Origin: Synanceia verrucosa
Lineage: Eukaryota > Chordata > Actinopteri > Perciformes > Synanceiidae
Reading direction: 5' to 3'
DNA: 64,000 nt
Assembly (NCBI GenBank): GCA_029721515.1
Contig: CM056559.1
Location: forward strand, 20,868,065 to 20,932,064
Shown here one piece after another: positions 12,375 to 23,712 of this stretch. The notes beneath the pieces are model-generated. The model searched no databases and was not told the DNA's origin. It saw only the letters and a program-made list of their open reading frames with translations. The stretch's first letter is position 1; every line of letters starts with the position of its first letter. Both the position numbers and the translations under genes were made by a program.

Positions 12375-12818
12375 ATGTCTGGAACTGATGTGTTTGAATC
12401 TGAATATACTGTGGCTCGTGAGTTCCTGGTGAAGAAAATGACTGACACTCGGGTTCCCCCCGAAGATGGAAAATGGACAATAGCCAACATCCTCAGCACA
12501 TTCAACAGTGCACTCCAAGCAATGCCGACTGACACAGCCCACACCGTTGCCCTCACTTTAGGAGCTTCCACAGCAATGTGTGAAAACTCATTTTCCATGC
12601 TGAAAAGCATCTTCTCAGAGCATCGGTGCAGTATGCTGCACAGACGCGAGGCCCAGCTGATCCAGTTTGCTTTTGAGAAGGACCTCACTCACAAGATTAG
12701 GTCAGAGTGGAAGGATACGCTGATGAGGAGCTCCAGCTTGGAGAAATGTCGCCTCCCACTGTATTGGCAGGAGGGACTGGAGAGAGGGCAGCACTGCCTC
12801 CACTCAAAGTACCGGTAG
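12375..12818 (+). pseudogene. hAT-family transposase C-terminal fragment, copy A
   Basis: The 147-codon frame holds the C-terminal dimerisation region of hAT transposases. The segment ASTAMCENSFSMLKSIFSEHR resembles the usual 'S..CERSFS.LK' signature with Arg replaced by Asn, and it is preceded by a stretch (GKWTIANILSTFNSAL) seen in TTF/ZMYM-like hAT proteins. The catalytic RNase H part and the N-terminal zinc finger are absent, so it cannot be an active transposase. It could be an exon of a domesticated hAT-derived gene. The unit B copy differs by one extra Val codon (MPTVDTAH against MPTDTAH). Confidence 0.7.
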
Positions 12819-13639
12819 GTTCAAAGTCTCAGTGCATGTGGATGTTGTGTGTGTCTTGTGGCAATGCATATCCCTCTGTTTACTACTTAAAATGCAATGT
12901 TTGAGAGATGCTTCTGGTGTTACATCTAATATGTTGTATAGTGTTTTATGGATATTCATAACATTGCTTCTATGTACTGTGTTGCTTTCATTTATGAGGA
13001 CTGATGGCGTAGGCTATACCTGGTCATGTTGTTGTTGGTTATGTTTAACGTGATGATTACGTGCTGCACAAATAGAATAGTATAATATAGAATAGTATAG
13101 GATTGTAATGATTGGAGGAGTGCAGCCTGTCGATGGGGAGCTCTGTTAGTGCAAAGACTCATGGATGTGATTCTCAAGCATTTATCAGACTGTTGATGTG
13201 ATGTGCACCCGTGTTGAATTTGAAGATCTGAGTGAAATCATCTGGTCCAGCTTGTTACAAAATAGGTATTGTTGGCTGGGAAAAAAAAAAATGTTCCCTC
13301 TAATGCGATTCATAAGATTTCCGTCTCGTGACGGGTCTGCCGGTGTTCCTGTGTGTCTGTTACAACCTGCTGATGACACTCTGTGACACTCTAAGCTCAG
13401 TGGCAACTTCTCTCTGAGATCATCCAGTTTGAAGCCTTGCAAAGACCAGGTATGATCGATTGCTCATAAGTGTCATAGTCTCATGATGTCAAAATGTGAA
13501 CAAAATGATGAAGAGGACTGTTCTAATAATCATTTGCAAATTCTAATCACCATCAAACATCTGCTACGAACACATTCACAGGAACAAATAACATGAACAC
13601 ATAAACACAGTACTGGTTAATAAGAGGGGTTAGCATCTC

Positions 13640-16600
13640 ATGCTGGCCTTGGAACCCCTCGTCATCTTCAAATGACCTATTGCCACAGTTTGTGCATTGA
13701 CACAGGTTTGTGCATGGCAGCTCATGCAGTTTGCAGGTGCATCTCCCCCTTAACACAGTTTGTTTTTTTACAAGAGCAGTGCACCAGTTCGAGTATTGCC
13801 TCTGGAGCTGGGGGAAGTGTCATCCAGTCCACTTCTAAGAAATCTCCTGCCACCTTCAGCCATGAATTTCAGGAGCAGGAATATCAGGCCTACACTCAAG
13901 GCTCCTTCTGTGGACTGCAGCCTGATAGTTGGCACGCTGGATGTGCTTGTGCAAGGAGTCTTTGTTTGGAGGTAGGTCTCTCTCAGAACACTTTCCAGAT
14001 TTGAACAAGGTAACTCTTGCTTTGTTAACATCTGTGCAATCCTGATCATACAGGTGACACGTGAAAGCCTCCACTGCTTTGCAGAACTCTGGTGATGGAG
14101 AGAAACTTGTTCCTAGTTCTCTGAACAGGGTGATGTATTGTCTCTGGGAAATTAGCTTTTTATAAGCTTTGGTTTTCCCCACTCCATGCATAGCACTCAC
14201 AGTGTCACATCCAGAGAATGCATGCAGACCAACAAGGGCATCACATTTGTCTTCCCCCAGGTGGGCATGAAGCCTATTAATGTCAATGATGTGTGGATTT
14301 CTTCCCTTGACTGTGTGAAAGTACAGGTGGCCATCAATTTTGCTGCAGAACCCAAGAGCCAACACAAAGACATCAGTGTCTGGGCTCTTGATGACCAGGT
14401 CACTGCTGTATTTTGCTGCATAAGCTGCATGCAAAATAAGTCTGGTGTCTGCTTCCTCCTGGGTTGTCTCCAGGTCCTGAACCTGCTGTATTTCAAGTTC
14501 ACTGTTGGTCCCATTCATCTTTATAGCATGACATTTGTCCCCATGCCCAATAATGACCGTCATGTTTCCAATTATGGTTTTTGCAGATGTGCTCCAATGA
14601 TGGAAGAAATACTCCAACAAGTTTTCTTTATTTTGACCGCATGCCAGGAATTTTCTCCACTGTTTTGGTGTTTTTTGATCATCGCCGTATATTTTTATTT
14701 TTTGCAGGCCTTGTTCTGTTCGCCTGATTCGCTCAGCATGTTTGATGCTCTGAGGTTTGTACGTGTCACACACAAAATGAAGCTCTGTTGACTTGGTTTT
14801 CTTGGCTGAGTTGACCAGTGTCCTCAGTACATGGTCAGCGTATAGGCCAAATGTTGGCTGTGGCTTTAGCTGCTGCACCAGAGCCATTGCATCCCATATC
14901 CAAACAGAACCATCTGGAATGTCCCTCACTGTTGGTGGTGGGCTGATGTCCTCCTCCAGTGTGTGCATCAGCTTTGCTTTGTTTGTCTTTACCAGAGAGC
15001 CATCAAAGTTGGCAAGCGATTGTGGCAAAGGACCCAGACTGTAGGTGAGCATTTCATTTATGTTTATTTGTCTGACATTTCCCACAACAATTAATCTGGC
15101 AAACAGGTTTCGGTGTGATTTGAGTGTGACTTCTTTTCCTTTGATTTTTGTGGTTGTACTGTGGCCAGTGTCTTTGAATGTTTTCATTTTTATTTTCTTT
15201 ATAGGGTCATGGAATGGTGTCTCTGCCGTGACAATCCTTGTTTCACAGAACTCTGTAAGCGCTTTCATACCTTTTTGTTTTGCCCCCAGTAAATCTCTGG
15301 CAACACTATCCGGTGCTTGTTGGCCAGAGGAGATTTGATGAAGAGACTCTCCACTCAGCAAAGGGTCAAAAGGATTGACCATATTTTGGATAGTGGCTGT
15401 AATATTCATCACATCGGCATGATCCCTCTGTGTTCTGGCGCTGTCCAGCTCAGAATGTAGATGTGATACCGGGCACTGTCCAGCCATTGTTTTACATTCA
15501 TGTGTGATGGCTGCCCGCTCATGTTGTGTCAGGGTCCATCTGTGAACTGCGCCTTTGTTTAAAGAGAACCCGCTGATACCTCCTTTTGTCTTTGAATCGC
15601 GATTGGCTGTTTGCTCAATGACTTGATCACTTGCAGTGCCAGCAAAACCATGCTGTTGATGTCTTTGTGCCACAAAGTCACCCGAAAGAAGCTGCTGATG
15701 TGCTGTGAGATGTGTCTTCCAGATTTGTCATCTCGACCCAGTATGGTGTTAGATACCTGGCGTAATTCACCTTGTCACATGCAAAAAACCAGGGCAGCAT
15801 ACATTGTACTGTTGATAGATGAAGAGTCCAGTTCCCCTCTCTGGTTGCTCTGATGAATAGAAGCAAAATTTCCACCATTTCAATGTAAGTGCTCCAAAAT
15901 GTGAATGTCTGGTTGGTTGAGTTTTTTTTGACAAATTCTTCATATGCATTCAACAACTGCAGAAATGCATCAGATGTAAGCATGGCATTGAAATCCTCGC
16001 TTGGAAACTTCTGTTGCAAATCTGTTGCAATTTTCAGAGCTGCAGCATGATCCTCTTGGGTGAGGTTGTCCAGGTATGCCTGCCAGCGCAATCTCTGGAG
16101 TGCTTCCATCAGGAGTTTGTGTGCTCTTATGCTCCTGTTGTAGTGATGGCCTGTGATGACTCCATCAATGGACCCAGCAGCTACAACTTCGGATTCTATC
16201 ATGATATCCTGAAATCCGGCATCAGCGAAAATCTTCCCAATGCAGGAAAGGTATGCCATAGCTGTGTGAAACTCTCCCATCCTTATGACAAGTCTCTCCA
16301 TGTAAGAATTGTTCTGCCAGCGGATCTCTTGGGCTTTGGCATATATGGCTTGATCCATTACTATCACTATTTCTTTTTGTTTCAAGCTGTCAGCAATGGC
16401 AATGGAGTGACTCAGGATGGTGTGGACAGTGTTGAGATCTGTTGGGCTGGCATCAATGACTGGCAAGTAACCTACATTTGTAGGGGGTAGGATTTTGTCT
16501 TGCTTTAACATAATGTTAAAACCTGTCCACCCAGGAGGGATTTTCCCCTGGGAGTCGGGCATTTTCATCAGGAAAAATGCATCATCAAATCTTTTTGCAG

Positions 16601-18124
16601 TTGTTTGCGCATGTCTGTATTTGTTCTGCTGGAAATCTACCTTAAATGCAGAGTTCTGTGGACCAGACCTCTTTCCTCTTGTGTATGTCACAAGATTAAG
16701 TGGAGGAGGATTAACAGATCGCTCTCTTGTTCTCTATTTTGATGATGTTCCAGGTAAAGAGGCTGAATCACCAGCCATGGCCTGTTGAATAATTATGCCA
16801 TTGGTGTTGTGTGTTGTCCCCTTACCTGAAAATGTCTCCTCTCCAAAGTCATTATTGTCCCACAAGTGTGGCAGGTACTTTAGCACTTATGTTTTGTGGG
16901 ATGTATATTTCTCCTTTTTCAATTTGCAAGTGAGCAAGAGCTGTGTCGTGCTCAAGGACCTGGGAATTGGATGAGCAGTGGCCAAGGCCATTCAGCAGGC
17001 CTATGAGCTGTGCTGAGCCAGTCATGTGACGAACTGCCATCGCCAGAGAGCACTGTTTTGGCATAAGCCACCGTCCTCTGGTGCTCAAGGTAAGGATGTC
17101 CTGACAGGTAGAGACTATCTTCCTGTTATCTTCCAGTGTGACCTCAACACGCTCATTGTCCAGTGGTTCCACTGAAATTCCACATTTCCATGCAACAAAG
17201 TTAAAAAGTTGGTTTGGTACCATATTTAGGGCACTCTCAAATGTCAGGTCTTCTGCTGTTGGAGGCCAAGGGAGCTTAGATGAACTTTTGTGTTCTGAAT
17301 GATGTCTTTGAGTGTGAGAGCGGCATGATATAATAGCCGAGAACTGTCTTTTGTGGTGATGCTGTTATGTTGTGTGTGACTTGACCCCGTTGTCTCTGCA
17401 TCATTGCCCTCAACTTCACTGTCAGATGAGGAGGAGGAGGCAGCAGCAACGTCGTGAAGGATCTCCTCTGCCATCAGATCATCAACATATACCAAGTATG
17501 TTGTTGATGCTTTCTGAAATCTTAGAAAAGGATGTGTCTTCTGAATTCTGGCCTTCAGTGAATGTGCTTTGTAAGCTGGTATGTCGAGTCCCTCCCTTTC
17601 TTTTACAATGTCTTTAAAAAGCATGTTCAACCTACAGAGTCGTAGCACTTCTCTTCTTTTTAAAAGCCTCTCCTCAATCACAGTCTCACAGAAATACTTG
17701 TACCCATTTTCATACAAGTTGCTCTCGGTCTCATTTGTCTTTTTAGAAAGGTACTGAGTATAGTCTCTGAAACAGGTGAAGTGGTATCTTGCTTCAGTGG
17801 CCACTAAGTCCCTGTCCCGAATGTGCAGAAGAAGACTTATCTCTTCTCTCTTCAGCTGCCAGAAGCAATTTCCCAGCTGTGATTGTTTCACATTGAATCA
17901 GTTTTTCTTTAATTCTTTTCCGGGTATATGACTTTTTTTTTTTTTTTTAAATATTTTTCATGTTTGCAAATTATGCATTGCTCTGGCAGAAGGTGTGGTG
18001 CACGTTTGGATGTGTGGAGGTCACCAGTGTGTGATCTTAGAGCCCTTGTCTTTGCTGCAGGTCCCTCACCATAGTTTGTTTCTCTTTCTACCCCTGGCTC
18101 TAAAAAACAAGAAGCAGACAACAC
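13640..18124 (-). pseudogene. Decayed PIN/FEN1-like, zinc-binding multi-domain gene
   Basis: On the minus strand, broken frames line up as one protein of about 1450 residues. In order: a zinc-ligand motif (EQCIICKHEKY, then YHFTCFRDY) near 17770-18000; a linker with DDLMAEEILHDV; a middle domain with AAGSIDGVITGHHYNRSIRAH; then a PIN/FEN1-like nuclease core in 13856-15673. That core shows IWDAMALVQ, EEADTRLILHA, SPDTDVFVLAL and AFSGCDTVSAMHGVGKTKA (acidic residues and a helix-hairpin-like GVGK). A cysteine-rich end follows (CTCKLHELPCTNLCQC). Lesions: a frame change at the T tract 17932-17949, single-base shifts near 17270, 16862, 15690, 13868 and 13757, and a TAG at 16734-16736. From memory, related uncharacterised proteins are multicopy in cnidarians, molluscs and fish; function is unknown. 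It is absent from unit B. Confidence 0.75.
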
Positions 18125-19578
18125 ATTTAGGCTTTGAACATGTCAGGTTAGTGGCACCATATTTATTGTTATTTTAACTCTCAGGTACACTTCCAAAGAT
18201 TACAGTTGGGAACAAAAACATCTGCATGTGCCTTGTATAATAGCTTGCATTCCTATCCATTTTTTGTCTTTGTTTCGGGAGGTCTATATAATGTGTGTTT
18301 TTGTTTGTATTTCATTTTTTGGGAATTGTATTGCCTTGACTGTGGGGGAAATCAAATCAAATGCTAATTTCTATTATTTGTCTTAGACTTATAGCTGAAG
18401 TTCAAGATTCACATTGACATGAGTGTTCTGATTTGACACCTACCCTGTTTTTCAGCCACTTTCTGAAATAAAGGTGCCTTTTCACATTATCTCTGGGCTC
18501 GCTTTGTTTGTCACGTTTGTGAAGTGGCTGTAGCAGTCTCTATGATAGCCACTGTTGGCTGGAATCGCAGCAGGTCCCTGAAGTTTGATGTTTACAGTTA
18601 ACTTATTTATAAAAGAACAGATAATGAACACATGTCGTCAAAGCTAACTTCCATGTTCAGTCTCTTGGCAAGCTAAAGCCATCCACATAACACAACGACT
18701 ATTTAGTATGACAACAAAACTTGGTTGTAAGGTTAAATCTAAGCACTGCCTCTTCTGCCACAGTACTCTCTGGTACCTAAGTTTTTCCACAGAAACACAG
18801 CAGTCAAAAATTTCTTCCATCCTGTGTCTGTAAAGGGGGTTACAGGACCGTCTTTATCCACAAGATGCATACAGGACTCCATCTCTGTGGTTTGCTAGCA
18901 AACATAGTTGCAAGAGGAGGATCGTAGTATGTGTGTGGCTAATTGTTATGACATTATGCTAATTTTGTCAGAGGTGAAAAAAATATCTCACTGGACCTCA
19001 GATGTTGGAAATCAGTTATTTTATTATGTGCAAAGTTCACAATGACATTTTGAAAATACAGAAGACTTAAGTTTTCAAAAGAAGGGATGACAGATCATAA
19101 ATTATACATTTTTCCGCTTTAATCAAGCTTAATGACAAACTTTGAGGACAGTTAACTTTCATTCATTTCCTCGTAAAGTGATTTATATTTAAATTTGTTG
19201 TTATATTAGCATTGTATGTCAGCGTGTACTCCGATCTTTAACTTGTTTATGTACTGTAATCCTACAGCGTTAGCGTAGAGTTGCAGCGGCAGTTTAACAA
19301 TGTAAACATAGTAACCGGCAAATTTCGAGGCGTGTCATTGGACAATAAACACAACTACGTCATCCATGTCGGACCCCGAGCATAGCTGCCCGCTCAGTTA
19401 GCCGGAACCGGTAACCCAGACGCCGTTACCGATAAACAAAAAATGTGCAAGAGGTAAGAGTGCCAACAATTTTTGTTTCATTTGTTGAAAAATGAAGATG
19501 TTGTCCACAAAAAATTAGGTCCTCCCTCGGTAGGGATCGTTTAAATGCACGAAATCTCCCCTTGGCCCACCGCCTATA
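18125..19578. other. Private part of unit A; no gene seen
   Basis: No coding exon is supported. The stretch 19200-19430 is CpG-richer and holds words such as gcgttagcgtag, so it may be a promoter, possibly for the decayed PIN-like gene downstream on the minus strand. A plus-strand aataaag occurs near 18467. At 19579 the sequence rejoins unit B in the middle of a SINE. Confidence 0.45.
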
Positions 19579-19700
19579 TGTGTCCTGCCATGAGGTGGAG
19601 ACTTGTCCAGGGTGTACCCTGCCTTCCATCCGGGGACAGCCCCCCCACCCCACCCGCCCGCGACCCTATGAGGATAAGCAGTAGAAATTGGATAGACGGG
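19579..19700 (+). repeat. SINE 3' fragment, broken at block junction
   Basis: From gtcctgccatgaggtggaga to the tail this equals the 3' part of the complete SINE at 33140-33478 in unit B, including the flanking duplicate aaagaacttgg. The 5' half is missing and is replaced by unrelated sequence, which marks the right edge of unit A's private block. Confidence 0.85.
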
Positions 19701-20112
19701 TAAAGAACTTGGTTATTTGATTTGTGTGTATATAAAATCACTCTACACTATGGCCATGAGCTCTGTAGCCCCCTGAGTTGAGGAGACTATTAATTAATGT
19801 TATAAAAAAAAAATAAAACAAAACAGGTGGTGTCTTGATCATTTCTACTATTAACAGTAATAGTGGATTACACCTCAAGCTGAGTGTCTTGACTCTCATT
19901 CACCTTTTATGACGATTCATGGTTTATGATTCATAACTTCAGAGTTATTGTAAATACATATTTTGATGTTAAATAATGATATATATTATTACCCTATTTA
20001 TAGTTCAAGTGTGTGTGTGAAGCAGTCATTCAATTTTATGATTATTTTTCAAAAAAAAAAAAAAAACAAACAACAACTTGTGTTTATTTCAAATTAATGA
20101 AACATACACACA

Positions 20113-20200
20113 CATGCCCCAAAGGCATGGAGTGTGATGATGACATCACACACAGACACACGCCTCAAAGACATGGAGTGTGATGATGACATCACGCATC
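20113..20200 (+). promoter_or_regulatory. CRE/AP-1-like tandem repeats upstream of coiled-coil gene A
   Basis: Two imperfect units of about 46 bp carry ggcatggagtgtgatgatg followed by TGACATCA (20141-20148 and 20187-20194), one base from the CRE consensus TGACGTCA. They end about 135 bp before the start codon. Copy B has four units (37404-37608). A role as an activator-binding array is inference. Confidence 0.45.
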
Positions 20201-20330
20201 ATATGTAACCAGCCATACACTGCATCTCAAACATCACATCAGGCAGAACCACAGGAAGCTTCACATTTTTACTGAGCACAACAGAGGAGAGTCATATTTC
20301 CACAGAGAAAGCATCGAAGAAGAGGTTATC

Positions 20331-22160
20331 ATGGCGCAATCACGTTCCTCATCAAAAGACAGCGTTGCAGTCCTCCAGTTTCAGTTACAGAGGATCAAGA
20401 GGGTGCAGCAAATTAGAGAGAAACAGTGGTTGGCCAACACTGAGTCCAAAAACTTCAAGATACAGTCTCTGGAGGCTGCTACTGAGGATTTGAAGGAAAA
20501 GCTGAACATTTACAAGGCAAAGATGGTGGAATTGGAAGCCAAGTTAAAGAAGAGTGAAGCTGAGAGTGAAAAGAAGTCTTCGGACATATCTATGCTGGCA
20601 AAATTACATCACAGAGAGCGTGCTGGACTAGTAAAACGTGCAGAAACAGCTGAGAAGAAGGCGAAAGTCAGTCAGGAAAGTGTCACGAAAACTGTAAGTG
20701 AGCTTAAATTGAAGCACAAGTCTGAACTGTCAGAGCTGAAAAAAGACTGTGAAGACAAGCAGCGCCGCGCACTGACTGATGCTGAGAAACGCTACATTGA
20801 GCTCACCTCAATGCTAGTTAAAGACCAGAACCACACTAGAGACCAGCTGCAAAGTGAAATCAACAAGTACAAAAATGCAGTAGAGGAATCAAGACAGGCG
20901 CTACAAGAAAAGGAAGAGGAGATGAGTCGTGAAGACATGAAATACCGAAGACTTGACAACAGCCATTATACCCTGAAAAACAAAGCTGAAAAGATGGAGA
21001 AAAGGCTCAAGATAAAGGATGATCTCATTGAGAAGGTGTATTCCTTGGAGGAGACTCTGAACACAGTCAAAAGAGACCTGGAGAACAAAACAAAGGAGCT
21101 GACTGATTTACAGAAGGAACATAATCAAATACATTTCCGTCACAGAATGGAAATAATATGCAAAGACAAAGCCCAAGCCGAATTACAGACAGAGCTGAAG
21201 TGCTTCACGGACAAGTTATCACAGACGCAGGATGAGCTCGAGAAAACAAAGCGGGAGATGAACTCTGCCAAGATAGGCAATATTCATCTGAGTGAAGCAC
21301 ATCAAGTACGTGAAGACGCTCACAAGATGAAACTGAACTCCCACATGTCAGCCCTGGCTAAGGAAAGAGAAAAGAACAGGACACTCACGAACGAACTGTC
21401 ACGCTTCAAGGAGGACCTGCAGAAATGCATGCGTCACATCTCTGACGTCAATATGTTCAAGAAAAGTGTTGTTGCTGTCAAAAAACAGTACATAGATAAA
21501 GATGTCAAACTGCAAAAGAAGATGGACAAGATGGACGCTGATTCTGACACCGAAGACACTCTTAAGGATCAAGTTCACAATCTGAAGAGAGAGCTTCATT
21601 CTTGTCATGTGATCAACCGCAACACCATCAGTCAGTTGAAACGAGAACAAAAGACTCAAGAGAAGCAATGTCAGAAACACTGCAGTACAACCAGAGAACA
21701 CCTGACTATAATTAACGAGCAGCAGAGGAAGATTGACGAGCTGGAAGAACAGCTCAGAGAGATGAAGGAACCTCTTACAAAGGCGACCAAGTCGAAAATG
21801 CAGCGGGCAAAATCATGGCTAAAGAAAAAACTCCTGCCAAAACCCCAGGCCATACAGCCCCAGTGCATCACAGACCTCATCAAGATCACACCCCTCAGGC
21901 CTCCAAGTGACTCCCAGCCTTCAATCGTGCCACAACATCCTTCCTTTAATTACGTTTCAGATGTGCTCCCATGTGAAGATCACGTGATCCCGTTTGAGGA
22001 CGGCATGATGCCACCAGTCATCCCATGTGAGGACGGCATGATGCCACCAGAGATCCCGTGTGAGGACAGCATGATGCCACCAGTCATCCTGTGTAAGGGT
22101 GCCGTGATGCCACCAGTGATCTCATGTGAGGATCATGGTATACCACCAGTTGACATCTAA
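20331..22160 (+). CDS. Intronless coiled-coil protein with C-terminal 11-residue repeats, copy A
   Basis: A single uninterrupted frame of 609 codons starts at gttatcATGgcg, a good initiation context. Residues of about 20-500 are almost continuous Lys/Glu/Leu-rich heptads predicting a long coiled coil. After a basic stretch (AKSWLKKKLLPKPQ) the last 70 or so residues are repeats of the type PCEDGMMPPVI (33 bp each). No membrane segment, signal peptide or catalytic motif is visible. The coiled coil loosely recalls axonemal coiled-coil proteins such as the C-terminal part of CFAP57, but I cannot confirm homology. Absence of introns in a 1.8-kb frame suggests a retrogene origin. The repeat-coding frame continues beyond the TAA (see 22161-22290). 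A near-identical copy is at 37741-39603. Confidence 0.75.
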   Translation: MAQSRSSSKDSVAVLQFQLQRIKRVQQIREKQWLANTESKNFKIQSLEAATEDLKEKLNIYKAKMVELEAKLKKSEAESEKKSSDISMLAKLHHRERAGLVKRAETAEKKAKVSQESVTKTVSELKLKHKSELSELKKDCEDKQRRALTDAEKRYIELTSMLVKDQNHTRDQLQSEINKYKNAVEESRQALQEKEEEMSREDMKYRRLDNSHYTLKNKAEKMEKRLKIKDDLIEKVYSLEETLNTVKRDLENKTKELTDLQKEHNQIHFRHRMEIICKDKAQAELQTELKCFTDKLSQTQDELEKTKREMNSAKIGNIHLSEAHQVREDAHKMKLNSHMSALAKEREKNRTLTNELSRFKEDLQKCMRHISDVNMFKKSVVAVKKQYIDKDVKLQKKMDKMDADSDTEDTLKDQVHNLKRELHSCHVINRNTISQLKREQKTQEKQCQKHCSTTREHLTIINEQQRKIDELEEQLREMKEPLTKATKSKMQRAKSWLKKKLLPKPQAIQPQCITDLIKITPLRPPSDSQPSIVPQHPSFNYVSDVLPCEDHVIPFEDGMMPPVIPCEDGMMPPEIPCEDSMMPPVILCKGAVMPPVISCEDHGIPPVDI

Positions 22161-22290
22161 ACCCCCCCCACCCCCACCCCATAAGAGGATGCTGAGATGC
22201 CACCAGTAATCCCGAGTGCAGATAATGTGGTCCTGTGTGAGGATGGCGTGATGCCTCCAGTTTTTCAAGGTTTTTATTTATTTGCACTAT
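22161..22290 (+). other. In-frame continuation of the repeat tail past the stop, copy A
   Basis: Directly after TAA (22158-22160) a C-rich linker leads to a second TAA (22182-22184). The same reading frame then resumes the repeat motif: GAGGATGCTGAGATGCCACC encodes EDAEMPP, and CEDGVMPPV follows, to a TAA at 22288-22290. The distance from the first stop to GAG is 24 nt, a multiple of three. Confidence 0.8.
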
Positions 22291-22394
22291 AAAACAAATA
22301 AAATTAAAAATAAATAAATAAATTTAGGGAAGGTTTATAGAAAGAATTCCACCTCCTTACTTCAATACATCAATAATTAAAAATAAAAATCCAT

Positions 22395-22741
22395 ATCCAT
22401 CCATCCATTTTCTACCGCTTATCCTCATAGGGTCCCGGGGGGGCCCAGAGCCTATCCCAGCTGTCTTAGGGTGAAAGGCAGGGTACACCCTGGACAAGTC
22501 TCTAGTTCATCACAGGACACATAGAGACAGACAACCACTCACACTCACATTCACACCTGCGGACAATTTAAATTAACCAATTAACCTAATCCCCATGCAT
22601 GTTTTTGGATGGTGGGAGGAAGCCGGAGTACCCGGAAAGAACACAAGCAGACACGGGGAGAACATGCAAACTCAAAAAGGCCCCGGGTCAGGAATCGAAC
22701 CCAGTACATTCAGTGCTAATCACTTCACCACCATGCCCCCC
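22395..22741 (-). mobile_element. SINE, minus orientation
   Basis: It has the same family features as the 8250 copy, reading from a tail atccatccatccattttctac to a head ending ccaccatgccccc on the plus strand. It and the 65 bp upstream of it (from 22329) match 42990-43334, showing that the duplicated unit includes this SINE. Confidence 0.8.
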
Positions 22742-23289
22742 AAGATGAACACATTATTACTTAATTCATTATCACGAGAAAACAATCTTTGTTATATGAA
22801 GACAGGGAATAGAGGCCATGTCCTCCCCAGCAACAAGGTCAGCATGGATTTAGCTGTGTCCATGTCCAAACTCCTCTGGTCCTTATCCTGGTGACAAACA
22901 GCACAAAAATGACAAAAGTGGGTGACAGTTCTGCTTGGACCTGTGATTCCTGCTGATTGGTCTCTGACCCACAGAGCTCCTAGGAAACATTTCAAGCCTG
23001 CATATTCATGGTTTTAAAATCTCAACCCGGGGCTCATCACTGCAGGGGAGATGATAAATCGCCACGTCAGTTATTCTTTTAACAAAGAAAAAACACATAT
23101 CAGAAAAGTAGCAAACTCACTCTAGCGAAATCAAAAGCCTATCTGTAGATGTTCTTGAAGACGACAGAATCGTTGAGCTCACTGCGCAGGTAATCCAGTT
23201 TGCTCTGTAACTGCTCTGTGCTGTCACACCTGCAAGAAGGTGAAGGGTCACACATGAAACAGCTCAACAGCTTTTCCTCACAGGTCTAC

Positions 23290-23712
23290 CTTTTTTTTTT
23301 TTTTGTCGTCAGCACCGCTTCCCATCGTAAAACACCACAGTATGGCAGGTGTCAACTTTTTATGAGATTGGTGCTTACTTTTATCTTGCAGAAAAGTATG
23401 ATATTTTGTGCATTTGTGTGACTGGTCCCCGCCCTCTCTGGAAACTAAGCTATCATTCTTTATTAGAATTTCTTATTATGCGCCAGAGAGGAAAGTGCTG
23501 CACCTTTTGTGATTGAGGGGGAAAACAGATGATAGACAGGATAACATAGGATAGATGGGAAAGGGGTACAAACATGCAGTGTTATTAGAAATCAGGAATA
23601 TGAGATGCATTATTCCTAGCAACCAATCTCCCTGAAATAAGAAGAAGACAGAAAAGACAGTAACAATAATAATGATGATAATAATAAATAAGTAAATAAA
23701 ATTGGGCACTAA
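23290..23712 (-). mobile_element. Retroposed insert of unknown origin
   Basis: The insert is present only in unit B and is flanked by a perfect 14-bp duplication, cctcacaggtctac, at 23276-23289 and 23713-23726. A run of about 15 T at its left edge is a poly(A) tail read on the minus strand, and aataaag lies in the same orientation near 23460. This is the signature of L1-type retroposition. The 400-bp body shows no family I recognise; it could be a truncated LINE end or a processed transcript. Confidence 0.8.

Larger units (their letters stand above)
7229..22741. repeat. Tandem segmental duplication, unit A
   Basis: Sequence from 7229 (inside DCUN1D5 exon 5) to about 13520, and from 19579 to about 22741, reappears in the same order and orientation at 22811-30710 and 33370-43334 with only scattered substitutions. 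Order in the unit: DCUN1D5 exons 5' to 1 with promoter, 95-codon ORF, hAT fragment, private block 13520-19578, SINE tail, coiled-coil gene, inverted SINE. After 22328 unit A jumps to sequence matching 42990 onward, so it lacks the 3 kb found in unit B at 39985-42990. Confidence 0.9.

Noticed and set aside
12375..12818. Active hAT transposase
   Set aside because: Only the C-terminal dimerisation part is present and the signature Arg is changed; no catalytic region lies nearby.
14186..14791. Long plus-strand open frame of about 200 codons
   Set aside because: It is antisense to the PIN-like pseudogene; its translation has no protein-family signal and the minus-strand frame explains the openness.
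16014..16490. Plus-strand open frame of 158 codons
   Set aside because: It is antisense to the middle domain of the decayed gene, whose minus-strand residues match a known pattern.
20113..20200. CRISPR-like array
   Set aside because: The repeats are few, imperfect and separated by CA tracts in a vertebrate genome; they are promoter-proximal tandem repeats.
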